DNA of 34,474 nucleotides from an uncultured Pelagibacteraceae bacterium (GTDB lineage: Bacteria > Pseudomonadota > Alphaproteobacteria > Pelagibacterales > Pelagibacteraceae), in the NCBI GenBank assembly GCA_902627045.1, contig CACOHP010000008.1, positions 1 to 34,474 on the forward strand, in the 5' to 3' direction. Positions 27,408 to 34,474 of the stretch are shown here, in pieces. The notes under the pieces were generated by a model. The model did no database searches, had not been told where the DNA came from, and worked only from the letters and a program-made list of their open reading frames with translations. Position 1 is the stretch's first letter; each line of letters opens with the position of its first letter. A program made the translations under genes and the position numbers.

Positions 27408-28450
27408 AAACTATCTCCTGCTAAAAAATAAATTTTACCGTTTTCTGGATGTACTTGTATATCTCTTAATCTTCCGATTTTTTTTTGAAAGATAATATCC
27501 TCTTTTACATTTGATAAATCTTTAAATATAAGTTTTCTAAGAGATTGATCTTTTAGAGATGTAATAAGAGCATGACCATTCCATTCGCTAAATTCTTTAC
27601 CTTTGTAAATTGTGATAGCACTTGTAGCAATTGAGGGCACCCAATAATGAATTGCTTTTGTAAAGCCTGGTTTCCATTTAGGTCCTATAGGAATACCGGA
27701 ATAATTTGTTCCCCCCCATCCTAAAATTTTCCAGCCATAATTTTCTCCCTCCTTCACCTCACCAAACCAGTCTCCACCCCTTGCTCCGTGATTACTCATG
27801 TAAATTTTTCTGTCAAATGGAGATAAAACTAAGCCTTGAGGATTTCTAATACCGATTTGATATATTTCTGGAAGCCAGTTAGATTTCCCTTTAAATCTAG
27901 GATTGTCCTTTGGAATACTTCCGTCTAGATTTATCCTTATAATGCTACCTGGATGTTTTGTTGGATCTTGCGCAATCATACCTTCACCTCTTTCACCAGC
28001 AGATGCAAAAAGGTGGTCATCTTTAATCGCTAATCTTGATCCAAAATGATAACCAGAATTAATAGGAGGATTTGCTTGGAAAATATTTTCAAATTTTAAT
28101 TCTTTTTTGGAAAATTTTGTTTTTGCAATTGAGGTGCTGGTTTTGCCATTACCTCTATTTTCTGTGTAAGATACATAAATAAAATCATCGTTAAAAAGAA
28201 TATCTAGTATTCCACCTTGGCCATGTTCTAAAAAATTAAGATTGTGATTTATCTCAGAAATTTGTTTTGAAACAATATTTATAATTTTTATCTTTCCACT
28301 TTTTTCAGTTATAATAAGCTCTTCATTATTAATAAATGATGAACCCCAAGGACCATTTAAATCTACAATTTTTTCTAAATTAAAATTTTTTGCAAATGAG
28401 AGGTTTGTTAAGAATAAGAATAAAGATGCTGAGAAAATAAACTTTTTCAC
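27386..28450 (-). CDS. Exported PQQ-dependent aldose sugar dehydrogenase-like protein
   Basis: Soluble glucose/sorbosone dehydrogenase beta-propeller family (YliI/Asd-like). The signal peptide KKFIFSASLFLFLTNLSFA is cleaved probably after residue 20. Blocks are PWGSSFINNEELIITEKSGK, HGQGGILDILF, FGSRLAIKDDHLFASAGERG, YQIGIRNPQGLVLSPFDRKI, MSNHGARGGDW and EGENYGWKILGWG, which include PQQ-site residues. I chose GTG 28450 (354 residues), one base after the SDR stop, instead of the ATG upstream at 28480, because it places the signal peptide at the N-terminus. PQQ synthesis is not encoded in the window. Confidence 0.87.
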   Translation of the reverse strand: MKKFIFSASLFLFLTNLSFAKNFNLEKIVDLNGPWGSSFINNEELIITEKSGKIKIINIVSKQISEINHNLNFLEHGQGGILDILFNDDFIYVSYTENRGNGKTSTSIAKTKFSKKELKFENIFQANPPINSGYHFGSRLAIKDDHLFASAGERGEGMIAQDPTKHPGSIIRINLDGSIPKDNPRFKGKSNWLPEIYQIGIRNPQGLVLSPFDRKIYMSNHGARGGDWFGEVKEGENYGWKILGWGGTNYSGIPIGPKWKPGFTKAIHYWVPSIATSAITIYKGKEFSEWNGHALITSLKDQSLRKLIFKDLSNVKEDIIFQKKIGRLRDIQVHPENGKIYFLAGDSLWLMEKN

Positions 28451-28451
28451 T

Positions 28452-29162
28452 TTACGACAGCTTTGATCTTCCACCATCAACAGCTATAATTTGACCTGTC
28501 ACCCAAGAGCTATCATCTGTAATAAGAAATTTTGCTAAAGAGGCAGAGTCTTTTCCCTCACCCAATCTCTTTAACGGATGAGCTTTTGCAATTCCATCTG
28601 CTAAAGCCTTGTTCTTTAACATTGGTTCAGCGATTTTAGAATTGGTTAAACTTGGTGCAACACAGTTTACTCGTATGTTTGGAGCAAATTCTGCAGCCAA
28701 AGAAACTGTCAAGCCCTCAACGGCAGCTTTTGTAGAGGCAATTATTGCATGATTTGTAAAACCTCTTTGAGCAGCAACTGTAGAAAATAAAACCACCGAA
28801 CCTTTATTTTTTTTCAAACTATCCTGGTATCCCTTTATAATCTCGACTGCCGAGTATAAATTTAATTTCATACACTTGTTAAAATCTTGCTCATTGACCA
28901 TTCTTAAAGGTTTCAGATCAATTGACCCTACACAATATGCAATGCCTTTCACGTCAGAAATATCATTTTTAACCTTATCAACAAATCCATCTTGCAAAAC
29001 ATCAGCTATTGTAAATGCACAACCTAATTTTTCAGAAATATTTTTAGTTTCATTTTCATTTCTACCGACTAAATGAACTGAATACCCTGAATTTACTAAT
29101 TGTTCAGCCAAACTAGAACCGATTGATCCTGTCGCACCAAAAATAAGATATTTTTCTGACAT
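28452..29162 (-). CDS. Short-chain dehydrogenase/reductase lacking the usual catalytic Tyr
   Basis: 236 residues. The nucleotide fold starts FGATGSIGSSLAEQLV (GxxGxxG) and continues YCVGSIDLKPL, MKLNLYSAVEI, VVLFSTVAAQRGF, NHAIIASTKAAVEGLTVSLA and PNIRVNCVAPSLTNSKIA. The family motif Tyr-x-x-x-Lys reads Ile141-Ala-Ser-Thr-Lys145, so the catalytic Tyr is replaced by Ile, while Ser127 and the Lys remain. It is first of a three-gene unit with the sugar dehydrogenase and MBL gene, and is divergent from the photolyase-like gene with 27 bases between starts. Activity as an ordinary dehydrogenase is doubtful. Confidence 0.88.
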   Translation of the reverse strand: MSEKYLIFGATGSIGSSLAEQLVNSGYSVHLVGRNENETKNISEKLGCAFTIADVLQDGFVDKVKNDISDVKGIAYCVGSIDLKPLRMVNEQDFNKCMKLNLYSAVEIIKGYQDSLKKNKGSVVLFSTVAAQRGFTNHAIIASTKAAVEGLTVSLAAEFAPNIRVNCVAPSLTNSKIAEPMLKNKALADGIAKAHPLKRLGEGKDSASLAKFLITDDSSWVTGQIIAVDGGRSKLS

Positions 29163-29189
29163 AAAAATTTTTATTAGTTATATTTAAAT

Positions 29190-30680
29190 ATGAAGTTATT
29201 TTTTATACTTGGCAATCAATTATTTCCACCAAAATACTTGGACCGCTTCAAAAAAGACCACCTTTTTTTTATGGCAGAAGATTACCAATTATGCACTTAT
29301 GAAAAACATCATAAAAATAAAATCCTTCTCTTCTTATCGTCAATGCGTTCACATGCGGAAACTCTTAAAAAGGATAAGTTTAAATTAGAATATTTTAAAA
29401 TTGAAGATAAAGATTTTAAAGATGACTATACAAAAAAATTAAAAAAATTAATTAATTTTAAGAAAATAAAAGAGATTTCAAGTTTTGAAATTGAGGATAA
29501 ATTTTTTGAGAAAAAAATTGATCAATTTATTAAAAAAGAGAAAATTAAATGGAATATTGTGCAAACTCCTATGTTTTTAAATTCGAGAGATGAATTTAAA
29601 CAATATTTATCAAAATCGAAAAAACCTTTCATGGCAACTTTTTATAAAGAAGTTAGAAAAAAATCTGGCATATTAATGGGCTCTGATGGAAATCCTATAG
29701 GAGGTAAATGGAGTTTTGATGAAGATAATAGAAATAAGTTACCAAAAAATATCTCTATTCCAAAATTTCCAAAAATAAATGAGACTAACCACACTAAAAA
29801 ATTAAAACCTATTATTGAAAAATTATTCAAAGATCATCCAGGAACAACCAAAAACTTTTGGTTTGCTACAGATTATAATGACGTGGTCAAATTGTTAAAT
29901 TTTTTTATCAAAGAAAAATCTAATTTATTTGGTGATTATGAGGACGCAGTTGATCAAAAAGATAATATTTTATTTCACAGTGCTTTAAGTCCTTATATTA
30001 ACCTAGGTTTCATCACACCTGAGTTTATTATCAAAAAAGTTTTAGATTTCCATAAGAGTAAAAAAATCAAATTAAATTCTTTAGAAGGTTATGTGCGTCA
30101 GGTTATAGGATGGAGAGAATTTATGAGAGGAATTTATCAAAGTTATTCAAATGAAATGGAAACTGGAAATTTTTTTAAACAAAATCGTAAAATGAAAAAG
30201 TCATGGTATGAAGGAACAACTGGTTTACCTCCACTGGATTACGCAATTAAAAATGCTTTAAATCATGGATGGTCTCATCACATTGAAAGATTAATGATTT
30301 TATCCAACATCATGAATCTTTGTGAAATAAAACCTACCATTGTTTATAAATGGTTTATGGAAATGTTTGTAGATTCCTCAGATTGGGTAATGGTACCTAA
30401 TGTTTATGGTATGGGATTATTTAGCGATGGAGGAATATTTGCTACAAAACCATATATATGTGGATCAAGTTATTTTATGAAAATGATGGATTTTAAAAAA
30501 GGTGATTGGTGTAACATAATGGATGGGTTGTATTGGAGATTTATTGATAGAAATAGAAAATTTTTTTTGAAAAATCCAAGGTTATCCATGATGGTTAGAA
30601 TTTTCGACAAAATGAAAAGTGATAGAAAAAAATTAATTCTTCCTGCTGCAGAAAAATTTATCAAACAAAACACACTTTAG
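29190..30680 (+). CDS. Photolyase/cryptochrome-like flavoprotein of the PhrB branch
   Basis: 496 residues. It resembles bacterial (6-4) photolyases of the PhrB/FeS-BCP group: N-terminal MKLFFILGNQLFPP, HHKNKILLFLSSMRSHAETL, FLNSRDEFKQYL, GGKWSFDEDNR, then the FAD domain LSPYINLGFITPEFI, EGYVRQVIGWREFMRGIY, HHIERLMILSNIMNL, WVMVPNVYGMGLFSDGG and TKPYICGSSY. Three of the four cysteines that hold a 4Fe-4S cluster in that group appear to be missing (see findings). Likely light-driven DNA repair or light sensing. It is followed with a one-base overlap by a DUF2256 gene, a known companion of such genes. Confidence 0.9.
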   Translation: MKLFFILGNQLFPPKYLDRFKKDHLFFMAEDYQLCTYEKHHKNKILLFLSSMRSHAETLKKDKFKLEYFKIEDKDFKDDYTKKLKKLINFKKIKEISSFEIEDKFFEKKIDQFIKKEKIKWNIVQTPMFLNSRDEFKQYLSKSKKPFMATFYKEVRKKSGILMGSDGNPIGGKWSFDEDNRNKLPKNISIPKFPKINETNHTKKLKPIIEKLFKDHPGTTKNFWFATDYNDVVKLLNFFIKEKSNLFGDYEDAVDQKDNILFHSALSPYINLGFITPEFIIKKVLDFHKSKKIKLNSLEGYVRQVIGWREFMRGIYQSYSNEMETGNFFKQNRKMKKSWYEGTTGLPPLDYAIKNALNHGWSHHIERLMILSNIMNLCEIKPTIVYKWFMEMFVDSSDWVMVPNVYGMGLFSDGGIFATKPYICGSSYFMKMMDFKKGDWCNIMDGLYWRFIDRNRKFFLKNPRLSMMVRIFDKMKSDRKKLILPAAEKFIKQNTL

Positions 30681-30811
30681 TGAAAAAAGAAAATCTTCCA
30701 TCTAAAATATGCATTGTTTGTAAAAGACCCTTCAATTGGCGGAGAAAATGGAAGTTAAATTGGGAAAGAGTTAAGTATTGTTCAAAAAGATGTTCTAGCA
30801 AAAAAATATGA
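30680..30811 (+). CDS. DUF2256 zinc-ribbon microprotein
   Basis: 43 residues from a GTG that overlaps the photolyase-like stop by one base (TAGTG); it ends in an ATGA overlap with the next gene. The sequence KICIVCKRPFNWRRKWKLNW, followed by ERVKYCSKRCSSKK, matches the DUF2256 pattern of Cys-x-x-Cys, RPF-x-WR-(R/K)-KW, W and YCSxRC. Two Cys pairs (11/14 and 34/38) probably bind one Zn. DUF2256 proteins are often encoded next to cryptochrome/photolyase genes; their function is not established. Confidence 0.88.
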   Translation: MKKENLPSKICIVCKRPFNWRRKWKLNWERVKYCSKRCSSKKI

Positions 30812-31341
30812 GCTTAGAAAAATACAAATGGAAAAGTAGAATTTTACTTGTTTCTACACCAAGTTATAAGGATAAAATTTATCTGGAGGCAAAAAAAATA
30901 TATCAAGCTAAAATAAAAGATTTTCATAAAAGATATGTAAAATTAATTTGCAAAATTAATATAAAGGAAAAATCATCAATAAATTTAATTGGTTTTGATG
31001 GCAAATCTAAAAAGAAGATGAATAATCTTAATCATAAAACAATTTTTAAAGTTATAGACAAAATGCCTTTAAGTAAAAGATCTAAACCTATAAATTTATC
31101 GCTGTATTCAGATTATAATCCAAAAACTACTACTCATGGTTTAGGATTTAAAAACAAGGAAAAAGCTCTTTACACCATTAAAGCTATTAAAAATCGATCA
31201 ATTAAGTATCAGGTAAATGTAATCGCAACCATGCTGGGTAGAGCTAAGAACCATCCAAACAAAACTGAGGATATGGAGGATGCTATAAAAATATTTGTTG
31301 ATTGGATGAAAAAGTATAAAAGTAAAAAAAATGAAAATTAA
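30808..31341 (+). CDS. Two-part protein: DUF4174-like N-terminus plus an uncharacterised C-terminal domain
   Basis: 177 residues, soluble and very basic. Residues 1-~95 resemble DUF4174 proteins: YKWKSRILLVSTPSYKDKIY, a charged helix, then INLIGFDGKSKKKM and IFKVIDKMPLSKR, like the family's LIGKDGG...IDxMPMR. The thioredoxin-like fold is expected but there is no Cys pair. Residues ~100-175 form a second block: HGLGFKNKEKALYTIKAIKN, SIKYQVNVIATMLGRAKNHP, EDAIKIFVDWM. I do not recognise it as a named family. It overlaps DUF2256 by 4 bases and the next gene by 11, so it is tightly bound to the photolyase unit. Confidence 0.65.
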   Translation: MSLEKYKWKSRILLVSTPSYKDKIYLEAKKIYQAKIKDFHKRYVKLICKINIKEKSSINLIGFDGKSKKKMNNLNHKTIFKVIDKMPLSKRSKPINLSLYSDYNPKTTTHGLGFKNKEKALYTIKAIKNRSIKYQVNVIATMLGRAKNHPNKTEDMEDAIKIFVDWMKKYKSKKNEN

Positions 31342-32770
31342 AATAAAAGATTATTTAAAATTAGTAGTTTTATTATTATTATTAATCCCAAATAATCTGA
31401 ATGCAGATTTTTTTGAAGATATAACAAGCCAAATTGTTGAGAATCCTAAAAGACTTAGTTATGGAGTTTCTGTTACCGATGTAAATCAAGATGGAAATTT
31501 TGATTTTATAGTTACTGGATTTGGTTATCTGAATTTAGCTTTATCATATGAGAATGGAAAACTGATTAATATTGTAAATCAAAAAAAATTTTCTGATGAA
31601 TTTAGAAGAACAATTGGTGTCGCTGCATGCGATATGGATAAAGATGGATATGAGGAAATATATTTTCTCAACACTGATACTTATAGTGGAACAAAAAAAT
31701 ATTCAGATAGATTAATAGATCTTGATGGTGGTAATTTCATAGATCTATTTGAAATTAAAAAGAATCAAAAAGATTTGAATTTAACTGCTGGAAGATCAGT
31801 CGCTTGTGTAGATAGAAAAGGAGATGGAAAATATGGTGTTTACGTGGCTAATTATGGTGGACCAACCAGGTATTATGAGTACGATAAAAAAATTATAGTT
31901 GATAAATCTGTCGAATTAAATTTAGCTAAAGTTACTGGTGGCCGTGCAGTTGTAGCTGGGCATATTATTTCTGACAAGATAGATATTTTTGCTGCTAACG
32001 AAAGAGGGGCAAATTTTTTGTATAAAAATAATAAAGGAAAATTTTTAGATGTTGCTTACGAATATAGAGTGCAAGATATACGCCAAAATGGGAGGGGCAC
32101 TGCTTTATCAGACATTTATTATCGAGGAAGACTTGATATCTTAAATGGGAATTGGGGAGGGTTTCATAGAGCTTATGTTTTAAAAGATAATATTTTTGAG
32201 GATATTGCAAAACCACCTTTTGATGAGCCATCAAGGATAAGAACGATTATTTCAGCTGACTTAGATAATGATGGTTATGATGAAGTTTTTTTGAACAATA
32301 TTGGTGAACCTAATAAGCTTTTTAAAATTTTAGATAATGGCTTACTTCAACAAATACCAATAGATGTTGGTCTAGAACCAGATGGATATGGAACAGGAGC
32401 AGCAGTAGCTGATATAGATAATGATGGAATATTGGAATTGTTAGTTTCCCATGGAGAAAGTGTAGACCAGCCATTATCCTTGTATAAAGCAAAAGTAAAT
32501 CCTAATAATAAATATATAAGAATAAAACCTTTAAATAAACATGGTGCACCTGCAAGAGGAGCAACAGTAACATTAATTTCGAATTTGCGAAAACACTCTA
32601 AAACAATTGACTCTGGATCTGGTTATCTTTGTCAAATGGAGCCAGTAGCTCATTATGGGATTAGAAAAAATGAGAAAGATATAAAAATTCAAATTAAATG
32701 GACTAATGGAAAAATTAAAACAGTTTCAATTAATGAGTTAAATCAAACAATTACTTTGAAACAAAAATGA
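31331..32770 (+). CDS. Exported FG-GAP/ASPIC-UnbV (CRTAC1-like) repeat protein
   Basis: 479 residues. The signal region LKLVVLLLLLIPNNLNADF (N-terminal ~26) is followed by FG-GAP/VCBS propeller repeats with calcium motifs DVNQDGNFDF, DMDKDGYEEIYF, DLDNDGYDEVFL and DIDNDGILELLV. The C-terminal ~90 residues match the ASPIC/UnbV domain: GAPARGATVTLISNLRKH, DSGSGYLCQMEPVAHYGI and IQIKWTNGKIKTVSI. It is probably periplasmic or cell-surface, calcium-bound. Function in bacteria is mostly unknown. It overlaps the previous gene by 11 bases, so it may be translated from the same messenger. Confidence 0.85.
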   Translation: MKIKIKDYLKLVVLLLLLIPNNLNADFFEDITSQIVENPKRLSYGVSVTDVNQDGNFDFIVTGFGYLNLALSYENGKLINIVNQKKFSDEFRRTIGVAACDMDKDGYEEIYFLNTDTYSGTKKYSDRLIDLDGGNFIDLFEIKKNQKDLNLTAGRSVACVDRKGDGKYGVYVANYGGPTRYYEYDKKIIVDKSVELNLAKVTGGRAVVAGHIISDKIDIFAANERGANFLYKNNKGKFLDVAYEYRVQDIRQNGRGTALSDIYYRGRLDILNGNWGGFHRAYVLKDNIFEDIAKPPFDEPSRIRTIISADLDNDGYDEVFLNNIGEPNKLFKILDNGLLQQIPIDVGLEPDGYGTGAAVADIDNDGILELLVSHGESVDQPLSLYKAKVNPNNKYIRIKPLNKHGAPARGATVTLISNLRKHSKTIDSGSGYLCQMEPVAHYGIRKNEKDIKIQIKWTNGKIKTVSINELNQTITLKQK

Positions 32771-33244
32771 TTAATTTAGGGGTTGAAGGACTCTATTTAT
32801 AAAATGAATAATACCATTTGATACTTCAACATCTGCTGTTACAACTTCAGCCTCATTTATATAAACTATACCATTAACTTTTTTGATTGTTACTTCCTCA
32901 CCATTAAGTGCTTTAAGTTTAATCTCATTATTTATTTCTGAAGAAGATAGTTTCTTTGAAAAAACGTGTCGTCCTAAAATATTTACAAGTTTGTCTTTAT
33001 TCTCTTCTCTTAACAACCCATAATACGTTTGAGCGCTTATTGCAGCAAATGCATCATCTAAAGGTGCAAATACAGTAAAAGGCCCCTCACCTTTTAAGTT
33101 TTCACTTAAACCTGATTTGGTAAGAGTTTCATTTAACTTCATAAATTTTCCAGTTTCAATTAATTTATCAATTACATTTGCAAATGCTATTGATGGGAAA
33201 ATTGTTGTTATTAGAATGACTAGTATTGCGTAAAATTTTTTCAT
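32771..33244 (-). CDS. Exported fasciclin (FAS1) domain protein
   Basis: 157 residues: a signal peptide (MKKFYAILVILITTIFPSIAFA) and one FAS1 domain. Blocks are IDKLIETGKFMKLNETLTKSG, GEGPFTVFAPLDDAFAAI, LVNILGRHVFSKKLSSSE, LKALNGEEVTI and NGIIHFINRVLQPLN, the typical H1/H2 FAS1 motifs. Such proteins are usually periplasmic or surface adhesion domains. It meets the convergent FG-GAP gene with no gap and is divergent from the cysteine-rich secreted protein. Confidence 0.92.
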   Translation of the reverse strand: MKKFYAILVILITTIFPSIAFANVIDKLIETGKFMKLNETLTKSGLSENLKGEGPFTVFAPLDDAFAAISAQTYYGLLREENKDKLVNILGRHVFSKKLSSSEINNEIKLKALNGEEVTIKKVNGIVYINEAEVVTADVEVSNGIIHFINRVLQPLN

Positions 33245-33334
33245 TGGACTTTAATAACTATAAATTTATAATTTAAAAAGCCTAATAAGTGCGACAAATG
33301 TTTAATATGGAATTAAAATCATAAATTTTATCTA

Positions 33335-34036
33335 ATGAAACCCTTGAAAAATATGATTAAATTAATTTTTATTTGTATTTTTACTTTATCTTTCATTAAT
33401 ATTTCTAATTCAGGAGAAAAAAATTACTATAAAGATTTAGTAACTAATTGGTCTAAAATATTTCCTGATAGTAATAGAAATGCTGCAGGTCCAAAATTTT
33501 TTAAATATATAATTGATAAAGACATTACATATGAAGATTTTATTGAATACAACAAATTATATTGTGCGGTATCTGGGTCATTAATAGATCCCAATGATAC
33601 ACCTGAGTTTATTTATCTGAATCAAGAAGGAACAGAAAAAAAAATGTGTGGAAATTATTATAGATGCTGTGTTCCTTGTTCATGTGATGTAATGAAATAT
33701 TCAAGTGTCCAAAAAATGAAACACAAATTTAAAGATGGAATAAAAGAATTTTACGTTTTAACAATCAAAAATCCGTGCAATAAAAAAGATTTTCCTAATA
33801 GAGTAAATAAAGATTATTTTTGTGAGGGCAAAAAAATTAATAAAACTCAAGTACAAGAGCTTGATAATCGAATAGTAATAGGTTTATTTCACAACGGCAG
33901 AAGTTGTAAAAAAGATGAAATTGATATTATCAATAATCATCAAATCACTGGTAGCTACTGTCAGTTAAGAAATAATACGCCATTAGAAAATTTACAAACC
34001 GGTATGGGAGATATTTTTATAAAACTTGCAAGATAA
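33335..34036 (+). CDS. Cysteine-rich exported protein, unknown
   Basis: 233 residues. A hydrophobic signal (about residues 8-25, KLIFICIFTLSFINISNS) is followed by a mature part with ten cysteines: KLYC, KMC, then the dense RCCVPCSC, NPC, YFC, RSC and SYC. That number would allow five disulfides or a metal site. Other visible stretches are DLVTNWSKIFPDS, RIVIGLFHNGRSC and ETG-like TGMGDIFIKLA at the end. I recognise no family. The high Cys content is unusual for this AT-rich genome and points to an oxidising compartment or metal binding. Confidence 0.78.
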   Translation: MKPLKNMIKLIFICIFTLSFINISNSGEKNYYKDLVTNWSKIFPDSNRNAAGPKFFKYIIDKDITYEDFIEYNKLYCAVSGSLIDPNDTPEFIYLNQEGTEKKMCGNYYRCCVPCSCDVMKYSSVQKMKHKFKDGIKEFYVLTIKNPCNKKDFPNRVNKDYFCEGKKINKTQVQELDNRIVIGLFHNGRSCKKDEIDIINNHQITGSYCQLRNNTPLENLQTGMGDIFIKLAR

Positions 34037-34043
34037 GTTAGAT

Positions 34044-34265
34044 ATGAACAATAAAATTTTTGAATGGGCAGGTGTTATTACCGCAATATTGTATTCATTA
34101 TTTGTGGCTTTAAATGTTGGTATAGAATTTTTTGGATTTTGTTTATTACTTATATCAGCGATCTTAATTGGAATTTGGGCTTACAGGGGTGGTCATAAAG
34201 GAATATTATTTTTACAATTCTTTTACGCGACAGCTGGAATTATTGGAATGTTGAGGTGGTTTTGA
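34044..34265 (+). CDS. Small membrane protein, unknown
   Basis: 73 residues from ATG 34044, preferred over an in-frame TTG at 34026 that would overlap the upstream gene. It has three hydrophobic segments (about 5-24, 26-44 and 50-70) containing ITAILYSLFVALNVGIEFFG and GIWAYRGGHKGILFLQFFY. There is no recognised family, although it looks like a simple transporter-fold fragment or accessory membrane protein. It lies 7 bases after the cysteine-rich gene and may be co-transcribed with it. Confidence 0.7.
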   Translation: MNNKIFEWAGVITAILYSLFVALNVGIEFFGFCLLLISAILIGIWAYRGGHKGILFLQFFYATAGIIGMLRWF

Positions 34266-34274
34266 ATAGTTAGT

Positions 34275-34472
34275 CTAATTTAAAGATGAAATTATTTTGG
34301 GAATATAATTCTTAAAATTAAAAAACCCTTTATTACAATATTGCCAAGAATATTGATCAATTTTTCTGTATAAAAAATTAAGTTTAATATTATTAGAATT
34401 TAAATAATCTAAATTTTCCCCTACTGTTGGATATAATCCAATTATTTTTTCACTTATATTTTTAATATCACT
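34275..34472 (-). CDS. C-terminal part of an unidentified protein, cut by the window edge
   Basis: Minus-strand open frame of 65 codons ending in TAG at 34277-34275, with its 5' part beyond the window. The visible residues include IIGLYPTVGENLDYLNSNNIK, split here as IIGLYPTVGENLDYL and NSNNIKLNFLYRKI, then QYSWQYCNKGFFNFKNYIP. A frame this long without a stop in such AT-rich DNA is likely coding. I cannot assign a family from this piece. It converges with the small membrane protein. Confidence 0.55.
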   Translation of the reverse strand, partial: SDIKNISEKIIGLYPTVGENLDYLNSNNIKLNFLYRKIDQYSWQYCNKGFFNFKNYIPKIISSLN

Positions 34473-34474
34473 TA

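Noticed and set aside
31995..32234. Minus-strand open frame of 79 codons
   Set aside because: Antisense to conserved FG-GAP repeats of the exported protein; no sign of a start signal or a family match.
1..34474. CRISPR arrays, insertion sequences, prophage genes or attachment sites
   Set aside because: I saw no regularly spaced repeats, transposase or integrase motifs, or terminal inverted repeats. The single tRNA has no duplicated 3' end downstream that would mark an insertion.

Overview
The window is a dense, very AT-rich piece of a small bacterial chromosome. I read it as alphaproteobacterial, most likely the SAR11 clade (Pelagibacter-like). The grounds are short or overlapping gene junctions (TAATG, ATGA, TAGTG), almost no non-coding DNA (no gene-free stretch reaches 300 bases), Lys/Asn/Ile-rich proteins, and the gene content: hslUV beside a histidine operon, rpe/heparinase-like/purH together, and a sodium symporter pair near acetyl-CoA synthetase. 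The assignment comes from pattern recognition, not from a search.

Layout. 1-1887 (minus): the HslVU ATP-dependent protease. 1979-6248 (plus): a histidine run (hisB, hisH, hisA, a 29-residue membrane microprotein, hisF, hisE), then a small envelope protein, a HIT hydrolase and a GNAT acetyltransferase. 6252-8935 (minus): lolA and ftsK. 8967-10037 (plus): a UbiH-type flavin hydroxylase. 10107-10754 (minus): a LON-domain protein. 10823-10897 (plus): tRNA-Gly(GCC), followed by a pterin carbinolamine dehydratase. 11252-15449 (minus): purH, a heparinase II/III-like protein, rpe and a YggT-like membrane protein. 15482-17593 (minus): a two-subunit sodium:solute symporter with a clear terminator. 17719-18342 (plus): an unknown protein. 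18339-21929 (minus): acetyl-CoA synthetase with a lysine-rich N-terminal extension, an EVE-domain protein and tsaD. 21984-26337 (plus): hemC, hemD, an MscS channel, yggT, folD and two small membrane proteins.

The accessory part lies at 26334-34474. On the minus strand an SDR oxidoreductase, an exported PQQ-type sugar dehydrogenase and a metallo-beta-lactamase-fold hydrolase form one unit. Divergent from it is a plus-strand unit whose neighbouring genes overlap: a photolyase/cryptochrome-like flavoprotein, a 43-residue DUF2256 zinc-ribbon protein, a DUF4174-like two-part protein, and an exported FG-GAP/UnbV protein. The photolyase lacks most of the iron-sulfur cysteines expected of its family, and the SDR lacks the usual catalytic tyrosine. 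A fasciclin-domain protein, a cysteine-rich exported protein, a small membrane protein and a truncated gene close the window.

The genes most worth following up are the photolyase/DUF2256/DUF4174-like unit, the microprotein between hisA and hisF, the acetyl-CoA synthetase extension, and the cysteine-rich secreted protein.
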